Positions 8,774 to 15,448 of a stretch of DNA of 28,290 bases are shown piece after piece. A program made the position numbers and the translations under genes. The notes under the pieces are model-generated. The model did not search any database, had not been told where the DNA came from, and worked only from the letters and a program-made list of their open reading frames with translations. Every line of letters starts with the position of its first letter. The stretch's first letter is position 1. Source of the stretch: an uncultured Lachnospiraceae bacterium (GTDB lineage Bacteria; Bacillota; Clostridia; Lachnospirales; Lachnospiraceae); NCBI GenBank assembly GCA_910584785.1, contig CAJUDX010000040.1, positions 1 to 28,290 on the forward strand, written 5' to 3'.

Positions 8774-9217
8774 TTAAAACATGTTTGCCAGGGTTTCATT
8801 GACCAGCTTGCCGTCGGCCTTTCCTTTTACCTTGGGCATTAATACCTTCATAATTTTCCCTTTATCCGCCGGTGCCGGCTTTTCGATATTCAGCTCGGCA
8901 AGTACACTGAGGATAACTTCACGAATCTGCTCCACTGACATATCTTCCGGGGCAAATTCCTTATAAATGCTGATACGCAGGGCGGCTTCGCTGCGGATAT
9001 CCGTTCTGTCTTGCGGCGCAGTGTCGTGGGTTTCCTGACATTGCTTGATTTCTTTTTTGACAATGGCGTTCTCTTCGTCCTCGGTCAATGGGGAGCGCTT
9101 GTCAATTTCCGCATTCTTTAAGACGCTAAGCAGCATCGACAGGGCGTCTTTTCTTTCCTTATTTTTATCTTTCATGGCCTGTACCATGGCAGCTCTTACA
9201 ATGTCAATCTTACTCAT
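8774..9217 (-). CDS. YqeY / GatB-YqeY domain protein
   Basis: This is a 147-residue cytosolic protein of the YqeY family, all helical and close in sequence to the tRNA-binding tail domain of the amidotransferase subunit GatB. Recognisable features are the N-terminal KDKNKERKDALSMLLSVLKN, the middle EDEENAIVKKEIKQ and the C-terminal DKGKIMKVLMPKVKGKADG. The length is normal for the family. AAAGGAGG lies just before the ATG, with a promoter upstream at 9251-9279. The function is unknown; a role linked to aminoacyl-tRNA is suggested by the shared fold only. Confidence 0.88.
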   Translation of the reverse strand: MSKIDIVRAAMVQAMKDKNKERKDALSMLLSVLKNAEIDKRSPLTEDEENAIVKKEIKQCQETHDTAPQDRTDIRSEAALRISIYKEFAPEDMSVEQIREVILSVLAELNIEKPAPADKGKIMKVLMPKVKGKADGKLVNETLANMF

Positions 9218-9250
9218 GTGTTTTCCTCCTTTTTGTTTGACATTTTCTTT

Positions 9251-9279
9251 AGCATACCACCCATTGTCCTAAAATACAA
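9251..9279 (-). promoter_or_regulatory. Promoter for yqeY-yitT
   Basis: Read on the minus strand, TTGTAT (9279-9274) is followed after 17 bp by TATGCT (9256-9251). The expected start of transcription falls about 25-30 bases before the yqeY ATG, leaving room for its AAAGGAGG site. Confidence 0.6.
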
Positions 9280-9290
9280 CTAAAACCGGC

Positions 9291-9602
9291 TTATTCCTTC
9301 ATGGATTTCATAATCATTAGCAGGTGTGTAAGGTTTTCCTCACTGATCAAGGGGAGGAGGGCCTGGATTTTTTCAGCAGTAAGGGAAAATGATGAGGATT
9401 CATCGTTAAAGAATTGGGACAGGGTGATTCCAAAATAGTCGCAAATAATCATTAGGGAATCCCAGGTAGGTGTAATCGAACCAGAAGAAACCTTATTAAT
9501 GTAATTATTGCATTTGCCAATGTTTTTGCTGAGCTGATATTCTGAAATCCCTTCGGCCAGACGAAGAGATGTAATGCGTTCGCCAATGAAGTTTTTATCC
9601 AT
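9291..9602 (-). CDS. Small Xre-family transcriptional regulator
   Basis: This is a 103-residue protein with an N-terminal helix-turn-helix of the Cro/cI (HTH_3) type at about residues 6-62: the helices run through RITSLRLAEGISEYQLSKNI, then a recognition region with NYINKVSSG and the TPTWDSLMIICDYFGITLSQFF tail typical of Xre proteins. The last 35 residues form a leucine-rich helical segment, probably for dimerisation. GAAAGGG lies before the ATG. It is transcribed away from iscS across about 330 bases that hold several repeated GACTAT boxes, so self-control and control of the isc operon are both plausible. No promoter of its own could be placed with confidence. Confidence 0.8.
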   Translation of the reverse strand: MDKNFIGERITSLRLAEGISEYQLSKNIGKCNNYINKVSSGSITPTWDSLMIICDYFGITLSQFFNDESSSFSLTAEKIQALLPLISEENLTHLLMIMKSMKE

Positions 9603-9626
9603 AAGGAATCGACCCTTTCTTTATAA

Positions 9627-9762
9627 ATCGTCGTTTTTGTCTTTGAATAGTCGTTTTATCGAATATAGTCATTTATTCTCTTTTTAGTATACGTGGTAGA
9701 TTCACGGCAATAGTCACTGAATAATCTCTGTTTTTTTCATAAAATTATACTTAATAATCTCT
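9627..9762. promoter_or_regulatory. Repeated boxes between the Xre gene and the isc operon
   Basis: On the plus strand ATCGTC at 9627 and ATAGTC at 9647, 9665 and 9710 are related copies (minus-strand core YGACTAT, the first copy GACGAT). The first three are spaced 20 and 18 bp. Two further perfect 10-bp copies of AATAATCTCT lie at 9720-9729 and 9753-9762. The 333-base stretch from 9603 to 9935 holds no gene; it contains these boxes, the iscS promoter and the iscS leader. The boxes are plausible operators for the adjacent Xre protein, but this is inference and the region is AT-rich. Confidence 0.4.
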
Positions 9763-9823
9763 ATTTTAAAAATTAACGGAAATTTATGTGTGAATGTGAA
9801 ACCATTAGGAAGATAAAATCATA

Positions 9824-9852
9824 TTGAATTAGTAGGATATATATGCTATACT
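9824..9852 (+). promoter_or_regulatory. Promoter of the iscS-iscU-mnmA operon
   Basis: TTGAAT (9824-9829) and TATACT (9847-9852) are 17 bp apart, with a TG one base before the -10 (extended -10). Transcription would begin near 9859. This rules out the in-frame ATG at 9843, which overlaps the -10. A leader of about 75 bases follows and contains GCCCT/AGGGC arms that could form a hairpin before the iscS ribosome site. Confidence 0.7.
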
Positions 9853-9935
9853 TTATCAAGCGAAGTTTGTCTTGCCCTGTCAGTAAATTACCTCTAAAGG
9901 GCAGGATGATGAAATTTCTGGAAAGGTGGAAGATT

Positions 9936-11171
9936 ATGAGTGAAGCAATGCATTGTACAATAAATGAAGGAATGAATGGAAAAAAGGAAAACGAAAAGCA
10001 ATGGATTTATTTAGATAATGCAGCGACGACAAAGACATCGCCGGAAGTGGTTAAGGCAATGCTTCCGTTTTTTAGTGAATATTATGGAAATCCTTCCTCT
10101 GTTTATGAGTTTTCCAATGCTTCCAAGCAGGCAGTAGCACAGGCAAGACAGGTAATTGCGGACTCGCTTGGGGCAAAGGCACAGGAAATTTACTTTACTG
10201 CCGGGGGAAGCGAGGCCGATAACTGGGCGTTAAAAGCAACTGCGGAGGCCTATGCGCAAAAAGGGCGCCATATCATTACCAGTAAAATTGAGCACCATGC
10301 CATCCTTCATACCTGCCAGTATTTGGAAAGCCGTGGTTTTTCCATTACTTATCTGGATGTGGACGAACAGGGGATGGTAAAGCTGGATGAGCTGAAAAGG
10401 GCGATCCGACCAGATACGGTTTTGATTTCCATTATGTTTGCCAATAATGAAATCGGAACGATTGAACCAATAAAGGAAATCGGTGAAATTGCAAAAGAGA
10501 ACGGTATTTTATTCCACACTGATGCTGTCCAGGCTTATGGTCATCTGCCGATTGATGTGGATCAGTATCATATTGATATGCTGAGTGCCAGCGGACATAA
10601 AATTAATGGGCCCAAGGGAATTGGTTTTTTATATATCCGCACAGGGGTAAAGATTCGTTCGTTTATCCACGGCGGCGCACAGGAGAGGAAGCGACGCGCC
10701 GGAACCGAAAATGTTCCGGGAATTGTGGGTCTGGGAAAGGCGGCGCAGCTTGCTGCCCAAACCTTAAAAGAGCGGTCAGAGAAAGAGACAGAGCTTAGAG
10801 ATTACCTGATGGAGCGAGTGATGGCTGAGGTTCCCTTTACCCGGATCAATGGTCATTCAAGCCGCCGTCTGCCAAATAATTGTAATTTTGCGTTTCAGTT
10901 TATCGAGGGAGAATCCCTGCTGATTATGCTGGATATGGCGGGAATCTGCGGTTCGAGCGGGTCAGCCTGCACCTCTGGCTCCCTGGACCCTTCTCATGTG
11001 CTGCTGGCGATTGGCCTTCCTCATGAAATTGCCCATGGCTCCCTCCGCCTGACCTTAAGCGAGGAAAACACGAAAGAAGAGATGGACTATGTGGTGGGAG
11101 AGATTAAGCGCATTGTGGTCCGACTGCGGGAGATGTCTCCGCTGTATGAGGATTTTATGAAAAAAAATTAA
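9936..11171 (+). CDS. iscS: Cysteine desulfurase IscS/NifS
   Basis: This is a 411-residue PLP enzyme that removes sulfur from cysteine as a persulfide and passes it to IscU and MnmA. Visible motifs: the N-terminal LDNAATTKTSPEV, the PLP contact HTDAVQAYG, the PLP lysine Lys222 in SASGHKINGPKG and the catalytic Cys345 in the loop GSSGSACTSGSLDPSHVL, whose form and length match the IscS group with a long mobile loop. The start at 9936 follows GAAAGGTGG; the protein carries about 23 residues ahead of the conserved core, so an internal ATG at 9972 is an alternative. It heads a three-gene operon. The usual Rrf2/IscR regulator gene is absent from its normal place upstream. Confidence 0.93.
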   Translation: MSEAMHCTINEGMNGKKENEKQWIYLDNAATTKTSPEVVKAMLPFFSEYYGNPSSVYEFSNASKQAVAQARQVIADSLGAKAQEIYFTAGGSEADNWALKATAEAYAQKGRHIITSKIEHHAILHTCQYLESRGFSITYLDVDEQGMVKLDELKRAIRPDTVLISIMFANNEIGTIEPIKEIGEIAKENGILFHTDAVQAYGHLPIDVDQYHIDMLSASGHKINGPKGIGFLYIRTGVKIRSFIHGGAQERKRRAGTENVPGIVGLGKAAQLAAQTLKERSEKETELRDYLMERVMAEVPFTRINGHSSRRLPNNCNFAFQFIEGESLLIMLDMAGICGSSGSACTSGSLDPSHVLLAIGLPHEIAHGSLRLTLSEENTKEEMDYVVGEIKRIVVRLREMSPLYEDFMKKN

Positions 11172-11208
11172 CCTTATTGCATGATGATAAAGAAAAGGAG
11201 AACAAATT

Positions 11209-11646
11209 ATGTATTCAGAAAAAGTAATGGATCATTTTGAGCACCCAAGGAATGTCGGCGAGATAGAAAATCCCAGCGGAATGGGAACGGTGGGGAATGC
11301 CAAGTGCGGGGATATTATGCGGATTTATCTCGATATTGATGAAAACCGGATCATCCGTGATGTAAAGTTTAAAACTTTTGGCTGCGGAGCTGCGGTGGCG
11401 ACCAGCAGCATGGCGACGGAGCTGGTTAAGGGAAAGTCCGTTCAGGAGGCGATGAAAATAACAAATAAAGCGGTGATGGAGGCGCTGGATGGCCTTCCGC
11501 CGGTCAAGGTGCATTGTTCTCTTTTGGCAGAGGAGGCGATTCACGCCGCCCTGTGGGATTACGCGCAGAAAAATCATATAGAAATTGAGGGGCTTAAGCA
11601 GCCTAAAAGTGATATCAGCGAGGAAGAAGAGGAAGAAGAATATTAA
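11209..11646 (+). CDS. iscU: Fe-S cluster scaffold IscU/NifU-like
   Basis: This is a 145-residue scaffold on which IscS-derived sulfur and iron are assembled into clusters. It has the three conserved cysteines Cys33 (NAKCGD, with Asp35), Cys59 (TFGCGAA) and Cys103 (VHCSLLAEEA), as in the N-terminal U-domain of NifU. The opening MYSEKVMDHFEHPRNVG is highly typical. The C-terminus ends in an acidic run of Glu residues (about 138-144), a lineage decoration rather than a known domain. AAAAGGAG precedes the ATG, 37 bases after iscS. The HscA/HscB-binding LPPVK motif is present (LPPVKVHC), although no hsc genes are in view. Confidence 0.94.
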   Translation: MYSEKVMDHFEHPRNVGEIENPSGMGTVGNAKCGDIMRIYLDIDENRIIRDVKFKTFGCGAAVATSSMATELVKGKSVQEAMKITNKAVMEALDGLPPVKVHCSLLAEEAIHAALWDYAQKNHIEIEGLKQPKSDISEEEEEEEY

Positions 11647-11726
11647 AAACAAGAAGTAAAAAACGGTAAGACGAGGATAACGAAAGAACACAAAGAACAT
11701 TGGATGGGAAGATACAGGGAAAAAAT

Positions 11727-12782
11727 ATGCAGAAAACAGTAGTAGTAGGAATGTCAGGCGGCGTGGATTCTTCCGTGGCTGCCTGGCTGTTAAAGGAAAA
11801 GGGCTATCGGGTGATTGGCGCGACGATGGAGCTTTGGCAGGAAAAAAAGGAGGGGTGCGGCAGTTTATCTGCGGCAGAGGATGCCCGTCAGGTGGCGCAG
11901 GTGCTTTCGATTCCTCATATTGTCCTGCCGTTTTCCCAGGTGTTTAAGGAACAGGTGGTGGATTATTTCGCAGAAGAATACTGGCATGGGAGGACACCAA
12001 ATCCCTGCATTGCCTGCAATCGCTATGTTAAATGGGAAGCCCTGCTTAAGCACAGTAAGGAATTAGGGGCAGAATGGATTGCCACAGGTCATTATGCCAG
12101 AATTAAACAGTTAGACAACGGACGTTATAGCTTGTCTGCCTGCGCTTCTGCGGCAAAGGATCAGACCTATGCATTGTATCGTCTGACCCAGGAGCAGCTT
12201 TCGCATACCCTGATGCCGCTGGGGGATTATACCAAGGAAGAGGTGCGCAAGATAGCAGAAAAAATCGGCCTTCCTGTGGCGAAAAAGCCTGACAGCCAGG
12301 AGATTTGCTTTATTCCTGACCATGATTATGCCGGCTTTATTCAGCGGTATTGCAGCAGAGCGCTTTCTCCCGGAAATTTTGTGGACAGCAGCGGTCGGGT
12401 GCTGGGCACGCACCAGGGCATAATCCATTACACCGTCGGACAGCGCCGCGGGCTGGGTCTTTCTGCCGGTCGCAGGGTATTTGTTAAGGAAATCCGACCA
12501 GAGAGCAATGAGGTGGTTATCGGAGAGGACGACGAGGTGTTTTCCAGAACCCTTCGCTGCCATCAGCTCAATTGGATGGGGATACCTGGACTTGGCGGAA
12601 AGGAAATTTCTCTTCGGGCGAAAATTCGCTACAGCCATCAGGGAGAAGAGTGCACGGCGCGTCAGCTGGATAAGGACTTAGTTGAGTGCACTTTTCACAC
12701 CCCGGTGCGCGCAGCAACACCGGGACAGGCTGTGGTCTTTTATCAGGGGGATGTTATCGCCGGGGGTGGGGTGATTTTGTAA
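11727..12782 (+). CDS. mnmA: tRNA-specific 2-thiouridylase MnmA
   Basis: This is a 351-residue enzyme that thiolates U34 of tRNAs for Lys, Glu and Gln. The ATP-binding PP-loop SGGVDSS is at residues 10-16. The two cysteines used for sulfur transfer are Cys97 (NPCIACNRYVKW) and Cys194 (SQEICFIPD). The conserved GHYARI (121-126), KDQTYALYRL and VGQRRGLG segments are also present, and the C-terminal beta-barrel domain is complete. The start at 11727 is preferred over an in-frame TTG at 11700 because CAGGGA precedes it and the family begins just before the PP-loop. Co-transcription with iscS gives it a dedicated sulfur donor, as in other Firmicutes. Confidence 0.95.
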   Translation: MQKTVVVGMSGGVDSSVAAWLLKEKGYRVIGATMELWQEKKEGCGSLSAAEDARQVAQVLSIPHIVLPFSQVFKEQVVDYFAEEYWHGRTPNPCIACNRYVKWEALLKHSKELGAEWIATGHYARIKQLDNGRYSLSACASAAKDQTYALYRLTQEQLSHTLMPLGDYTKEEVRKIAEKIGLPVAKKPDSQEICFIPDHDYAGFIQRYCSRALSPGNFVDSSGRVLGTHQGIIHYTVGQRRGLGLSAGRRVFVKEIRPESNEVVIGEDDEVFSRTLRCHQLNWMGIPGLGGKEISLRAKIRYSHQGEECTARQLDKDLVECTFHTPVRAATPGQAVVFYQGDVIAGGGVIL

Positions 12783-12814
12783 GAATTTTGTCAAAAAAAC
12801 GCAAAAAGCCTGTG

Positions 12815-12843
12815 TTTACAAATTAAGCGGTCTGTAGTAAACT
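12815..12843 (+). promoter_or_regulatory. Promoter of the amidase gene
   Basis: TTTACA (12815-12820) and TAAACT (12838-12843) are separated by 17 bp. The resulting leader carries a perfect 7-bp hairpin (GCGGAAA at 12857-12863 with TTTCCGC at 12869-12875) just ahead of the GAGGAGG ribosome site, which could influence translation. No terminator is visible between mnmA and this promoter. Confidence 0.6.
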
Positions 12844-12899
12844 GTACACAGAATCAGCGGAAAGGTATTTTCCGCCGGTAAGTGAGGAGGAAGAGGGAA

Positions 12900-14180
12900 A
12901 TGAAAAAGAATTACCGAAAACTCGCCGGTATCATGATGGTTTTTTGCGTGGGTATGGCGTCAGTGACTGGGTGTACAAGTTATGAAAAAATAGATCTTGC
13001 TGCTGCAGCAGTATCGGAAGTGGAAACCACAGCGCCGGAAAAGGAGAACCAGCCGGAGATCAGCGATTTGGATGCCGAGCTTACACAGGCTCCCGCGCCG
13101 AATTTTACAGAAGTTTCGGATACAGTGTATATTAAGGGCAATCAGGTTCGTCTCCGCACCTCGCCGACGACTGCAAATTCGGATAATATATCGACTGTAT
13201 TGAATCAGGGCGCTTCGTTGAAACGTACGGGCGACAGCGATGACTGGTGCCGTGTGACCTATAACGGAAAGACCCTGTATGTGGCAAAGCAGTATATTTC
13301 GGTAAAAAATCCATCTGCTGCGGAGGTGAATACCAATATCGGTAATTCCGGTTCCGGCAGTACAGGGAATACCGGAAACACAAGTGCCTCAGCGTCAGCA
13401 AATAAGGATGGCGCGCAGACGGCGGACAAGAGTTCCATTACCGTGGACAGCAGCTGGAAATATGCAGATTATTCCATGATTAAGACAGGGGCGGCAACCC
13501 TTTACCGTTCAAACGCAGCAAACCGCAAGGGAATTACCGTCTGTGTTAATGCCGGTCATGGGACAAACGGGGGCGGAAGTGTGAAAACCTTCTGTCATCC
13601 GGACCAGACACCCAAGGTGACTGGAGGAAGCACGGGAGCCGGGGCAGTGAAGGCGATTGCGGTTTCCAGCGGTATGACCTTTAAGGACGGAACACCGGAG
13701 CGGGATGTTACCCTTGCCCTTGCCCTTGCCTTAAAGCCCAAGCTGCTGGCGGCGGGGTATGATGTCGTAATGATCCGGGAAAGCGACGATGTGCAGCTGG
13801 ATAATATTGCCCGAACCGTGATAGCCAATAATACAGCAGACTGCCACATTGCCCTGCACTGGGATTCTTCGGAGAGTGATAAAGGGGCATTTTATATGAG
13901 CGTGCCCAATATTGCCTCTTACCGCGCGATGGAACCGGTGGCGTCGAATTGGCAGAAGCATAATAATCTGGGAGAAAATTTAATTTCCGGCCTGCGCGGA
14001 GTGGGGGTTAAGATATTTTCCGGAGGGTCGATGGAGATGGATTTGACACAGACTTCGTATTCTACGGTGCCCAGTGTGGATATTGAGCTGGGGGATAAGG
14101 CGTCAGATCATTCTGCAGCAACGATGGATGTTTTGGCTAATGGACTGTTAGCAGGAATTAATAGCTTTTTTGGGCAATAG
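12900..14180 (+). CDS. Lipoprotein N-acetylmuramoyl-L-alanine amidase with an SH3 domain
   Basis: This is a 426-residue cell-surface peptidoglycan hydrolase. A signal peptide ends in the lipobox VTGC with Cys25. A Glu/Ala/Pro-rich linker is followed by a bacterial SH3 domain (about 72-136; VRLRTSPTTANSDNISTVL and DDWCRVTYNGKTLYVAKQYI). A Gly/Ser/Asn/Thr-rich linker (about 140-175) leads to an Amidase_3 zinc domain from about 210. Expected zinc ligands are His220 (NAGHG), Glu268 (PERD) and His320 (ALHWDSS), with the catalytic Glu396 in VDIELGD. Between the first two ligands is an insertion of about 35 residues. The ATG at 12900 follows AGGAGGAAGAGGG. It would cut between MurNAc and the stem peptide, in wall turnover or daughter-cell separation. 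Confidence 0.9.
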   Translation: MKKNYRKLAGIMMVFCVGMASVTGCTSYEKIDLAAAAVSEVETTAPEKENQPEISDLDAELTQAPAPNFTEVSDTVYIKGNQVRLRTSPTTANSDNISTVLNQGASLKRTGDSDDWCRVTYNGKTLYVAKQYISVKNPSAAEVNTNIGNSGSGSTGNTGNTSASASANKDGAQTADKSSITVDSSWKYADYSMIKTGAATLYRSNAANRKGITVCVNAGHGTNGGGSVKTFCHPDQTPKVTGGSTGAGAVKAIAVSSGMTFKDGTPERDVTLALALALKPKLLAAGYDVVMIRESDDVQLDNIARTVIANNTADCHIALHWDSSESDKGAFYMSVPNIASYRAMEPVASNWQKHNNLGENLISGLRGVGVKIFSGGSMEMDLTQTSYSTVPSVDIELGDKASDHSAATMDVLANGLLAGINSFFGQ

Positions 14181-14217
14181 CGGGACATGGTCTGGTTATT
14201 GAATCTAGTCAGTCAAT

Positions 14218-14259
14218 AATTTAAACAGAAAAATTTAGACAGAAGAATTTAGACAGAAG
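14218..14259. repeat. Three tandem 14-bp repeats
   Basis: Copies lie end to end at 14218-14231 (AATTTAAACAGAAA), 14232-14245 and 14246-14259 (both AATTTAGACAGAAG). The last two are identical and the first differs at two bases. They sit between the amidase stop and its terminator, where slippage would be tolerated. Confidence 0.75.
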
Positions 14260-14262
14260 AAA

Positions 14263-14294
14263 ATGGCTCTGGAGGGTATCCAGGGTCATTTTTT
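14263..14294 (+). terminator. Rho-independent terminator after the amidase gene
   Basis: An 11-bp stem (14263-14273 with 14279-14289, including two G-U pairs) closes a five-base loop and is followed by a run of six T. It cleanly separates the amidase from the sigma-like gene. Confidence 0.85.
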
Positions 14295-14340
14295 GTACTT
14301 TTTAAACGATTAAGGAAGTTTTCTGTCTTATCGGTATTCC

Positions 14341-14369
14341 GACTTTCCTTTGTCCCTATCAGGAAAGTC
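14341..14369. repeat. Perfect 9-bp inverted repeat upstream of the sigma-like gene
   Basis: GACTTTCCT at 14341-14349 and AGGAAAGTC at 14361-14369 enclose an 11-base loop. There is only a weak T tract after it. It could be a second, backup terminator or a protein-binding site; nothing else in this stretch (14181-14481) codes for protein. Confidence 0.5.
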
Positions 14370-14413
14370 ACTCACTTTTAAGCCGCAGCAATGTTTAATT
14401 ATGAAAAAATTGG

Positions 14414-14461
14414 TTGACAAACATATGTTCTTGTGATAGATTAATTGGGAACACACGTTCG
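14414..14461 (+). promoter_or_regulatory. Promoter with two LexA-like boxes
   Basis: The -35 TTGACA (14414-14419) and a fair -10 TAGATT (14437-14442) are 17 bp apart. Two copies of the Firmicute LexA/DinR pattern GAAC-N4-GTTC overlap it: AAACATATGTTC at 14419-14430 inside the spacer (one mismatch) and GAACACACGTTC at 14449-14460 at the expected transcription start (perfect core). Their centres are 30 bp apart, about three helical turns, so two dimers would bind the same face and block the promoter. SOS control of the next gene is inferred from this. Confidence 0.7.
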
Positions 14462-14481
14462 ATTACAACTGGGAGGAGCAG

Positions 14482-14892
14482 ATGTGTATGGATTATTATA
14501 TTAGGATTGGCGAGGTTTGTGTTCCCGTGTCAGAGGAGATTTATAAAGTGTATTGTCAGGGGGCAAGGAAGGAGAGGTATTTTCGGGAGGGAGATCGAAG
14601 GAACCGCACATTATTTTATGATGCCCTGGATACGGAGGAGTTAAAAGGCAGTGAGATATTTTCTGACCCGGATGCCACTTCTGTGGAGGAAGCTGCGGAA
14701 AAAAATTGTCTGTTGGAAGCCTTAAAAGGAGAGGTGGAAAAATTGAACCGAAATGAGAAAGAGCTTTTATGCCGTCTCTATGTGTACGGGGATTCTCTTC
14801 GTGCACTGGCGAGGGAGAAGCATATTCCAGTGACGACCCTGCAGTCCAGGCATAAGAAGCTTCTGGAGCGATTAAAGAAAAAACTGGAGTAA
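14482..14892 (+). CDS. Sigma-70 region-4-like protein
   Basis: This is a 136-residue protein resembling the small sigma-like proteins often found in Firmicute conjugative and phage-derived elements. The N-terminal part has the familiar pattern VSEEIYKVYCQGARKERYF, then a FYDALDTEEL segment and an acidic stretch. The last 50 residues look like sigma region 4: LNRNEKELLCRLYVYGDSLR, a helix-turn-helix around ALAREKHIPVTTLQSRHKK and a basic tail. I see no clear region 2, so it may need a partner or act as a modulator rather than a full sigma factor. GGGAGGAG precedes the ATG; a second ATG two codons later (14488) is an alternative start. The LexA-like boxes suggest DNA-damage induction. No integrase or relaxase accompanies it. 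Confidence 0.75.
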   Translation: MCMDYYIRIGEVCVPVSEEIYKVYCQGARKERYFREGDRRNRTLFYDALDTEELKGSEIFSDPDATSVEEAAEKNCLLEALKGEVEKLNRNEKELLCRLYVYGDSLRALAREKHIPVTTLQSRHKKLLERLKKKLE

Positions 14893-14952
14893 GGATGCAG
14901 ACGGAAAAATAGAACATAGAGAAGGTGAAAAAATAGAAAAACAAAAAAGTTT

Positions 14953-14966
14953 CGTACATATGTTTG
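14953..14966. promoter_or_regulatory. Possible third LexA-like box before the signal peptidase gene
   Basis: CGTACATATGTTTG matches the extended LexA pattern CGAAC-N4-GTTYG except at one position. It lies 61 bases after the sigma-like gene and 34 bases before the signal peptidase start. I cannot place convincing -35 and -10 boxes around it, so it is weaker than the upstream pair. Confidence 0.35.
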
Positions 14967-14999
14967 GGTTGTCGGATGAATAGTAGAGGAGGAAATACA

Positions 15000-15398
15000 A
15001 TGAAGAGTGGATTACCGGATGTTTCCCGATGGCTGGTGAATGTGTTTTTTGCAGCTGCGGTGCTTTTGGCTGTGGTGGTGTGGTTGCCGGAAGCATTCTG
15101 CATGAAGGCCTATGTGGTAAAAAGCAGCAGTATGGAACCGACGATTAAGGCGGGAAGTGTAATTTATGTCCGTGCGTATCAGGAGGACGAGCAGGTTTCT
15201 CCGGGGGACATCATCAGCTTCACGACAGGGGAGGTGATGGTGACGCATCGGGTAGTTTCCGTTAACCAGGAAGAAAAAACAGCGGTCACGAAAGGAGATG
15301 CAAACCAGGTATGCGACCCAAAGAGTCTTCCGTTGGATGCCATCCAGGGTAAGGTAGAGTTTCATCTTCCTCTTTTGGGCTATTTGCTCCTTAAATAG
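15000..15398 (+). CDS. SipW-like signal peptidase I (ER type), short form
   Basis: This is a 132-residue membrane protease that would remove signal peptides from a few dedicated substrates. One transmembrane helix spans about 11-30. The active-site Ser44 is in KSSSMEPT, and the general base is His83 in VTHRVV, so it belongs to the Ser-His archaeal/ER-like group (SipW) and not to the Ser-Lys group. GDIISF and the KGDANQ box are also present. It stops at LLGYLLLK, without the second transmembrane helix and C-terminal tail of longer SipW proteins. The start at 15000 follows GAGGAGG. The next gene encodes a matching substrate 50 bases downstream. Confidence 0.87.
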   Translation: MKSGLPDVSRWLVNVFFAAAVLLAVVVWLPEAFCMKAYVVKSSSMEPTIKAGSVIYVRAYQEDEQVSPGDIISFTTGEVMVTHRVVSVNQEEKTAVTKGDANQVCDPKSLPLDAIQGKVEFHLPLLGYLLLK

Positions 15399-15448
15399 AT
15401 GATTTGCCAAATAGGCACAGTAGTTAAGGCACAGACAGGAGGATGTGT

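Noticed and set aside
9843..9935. N-terminal extension of IscS from the ATG at 9843
   Set aside because: The ATG overlaps the -10 box of a good promoter, and family members start close to the ATG at 9936 or later.
12111..12638. Minus-strand open frame of 175 codons
   Set aside because: It is antisense to mnmA, whose motifs are complete in the plus frame, and its own protein shows no family signature.
14482..14892. Remnant of an integrated conjugative element
   Set aside because: Only the sigma-like gene resembles such elements; no integrase, relaxase, replication gene or attachment-site repeat was seen nearby.
14501..15103. Minus-strand open frame of 200 codons across the sigma-like gene
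   Set aside because: It is antisense to the sigma-like gene and the start of sipW, is rich in Pro/His/Ser as shadow frames are, and has no start context.
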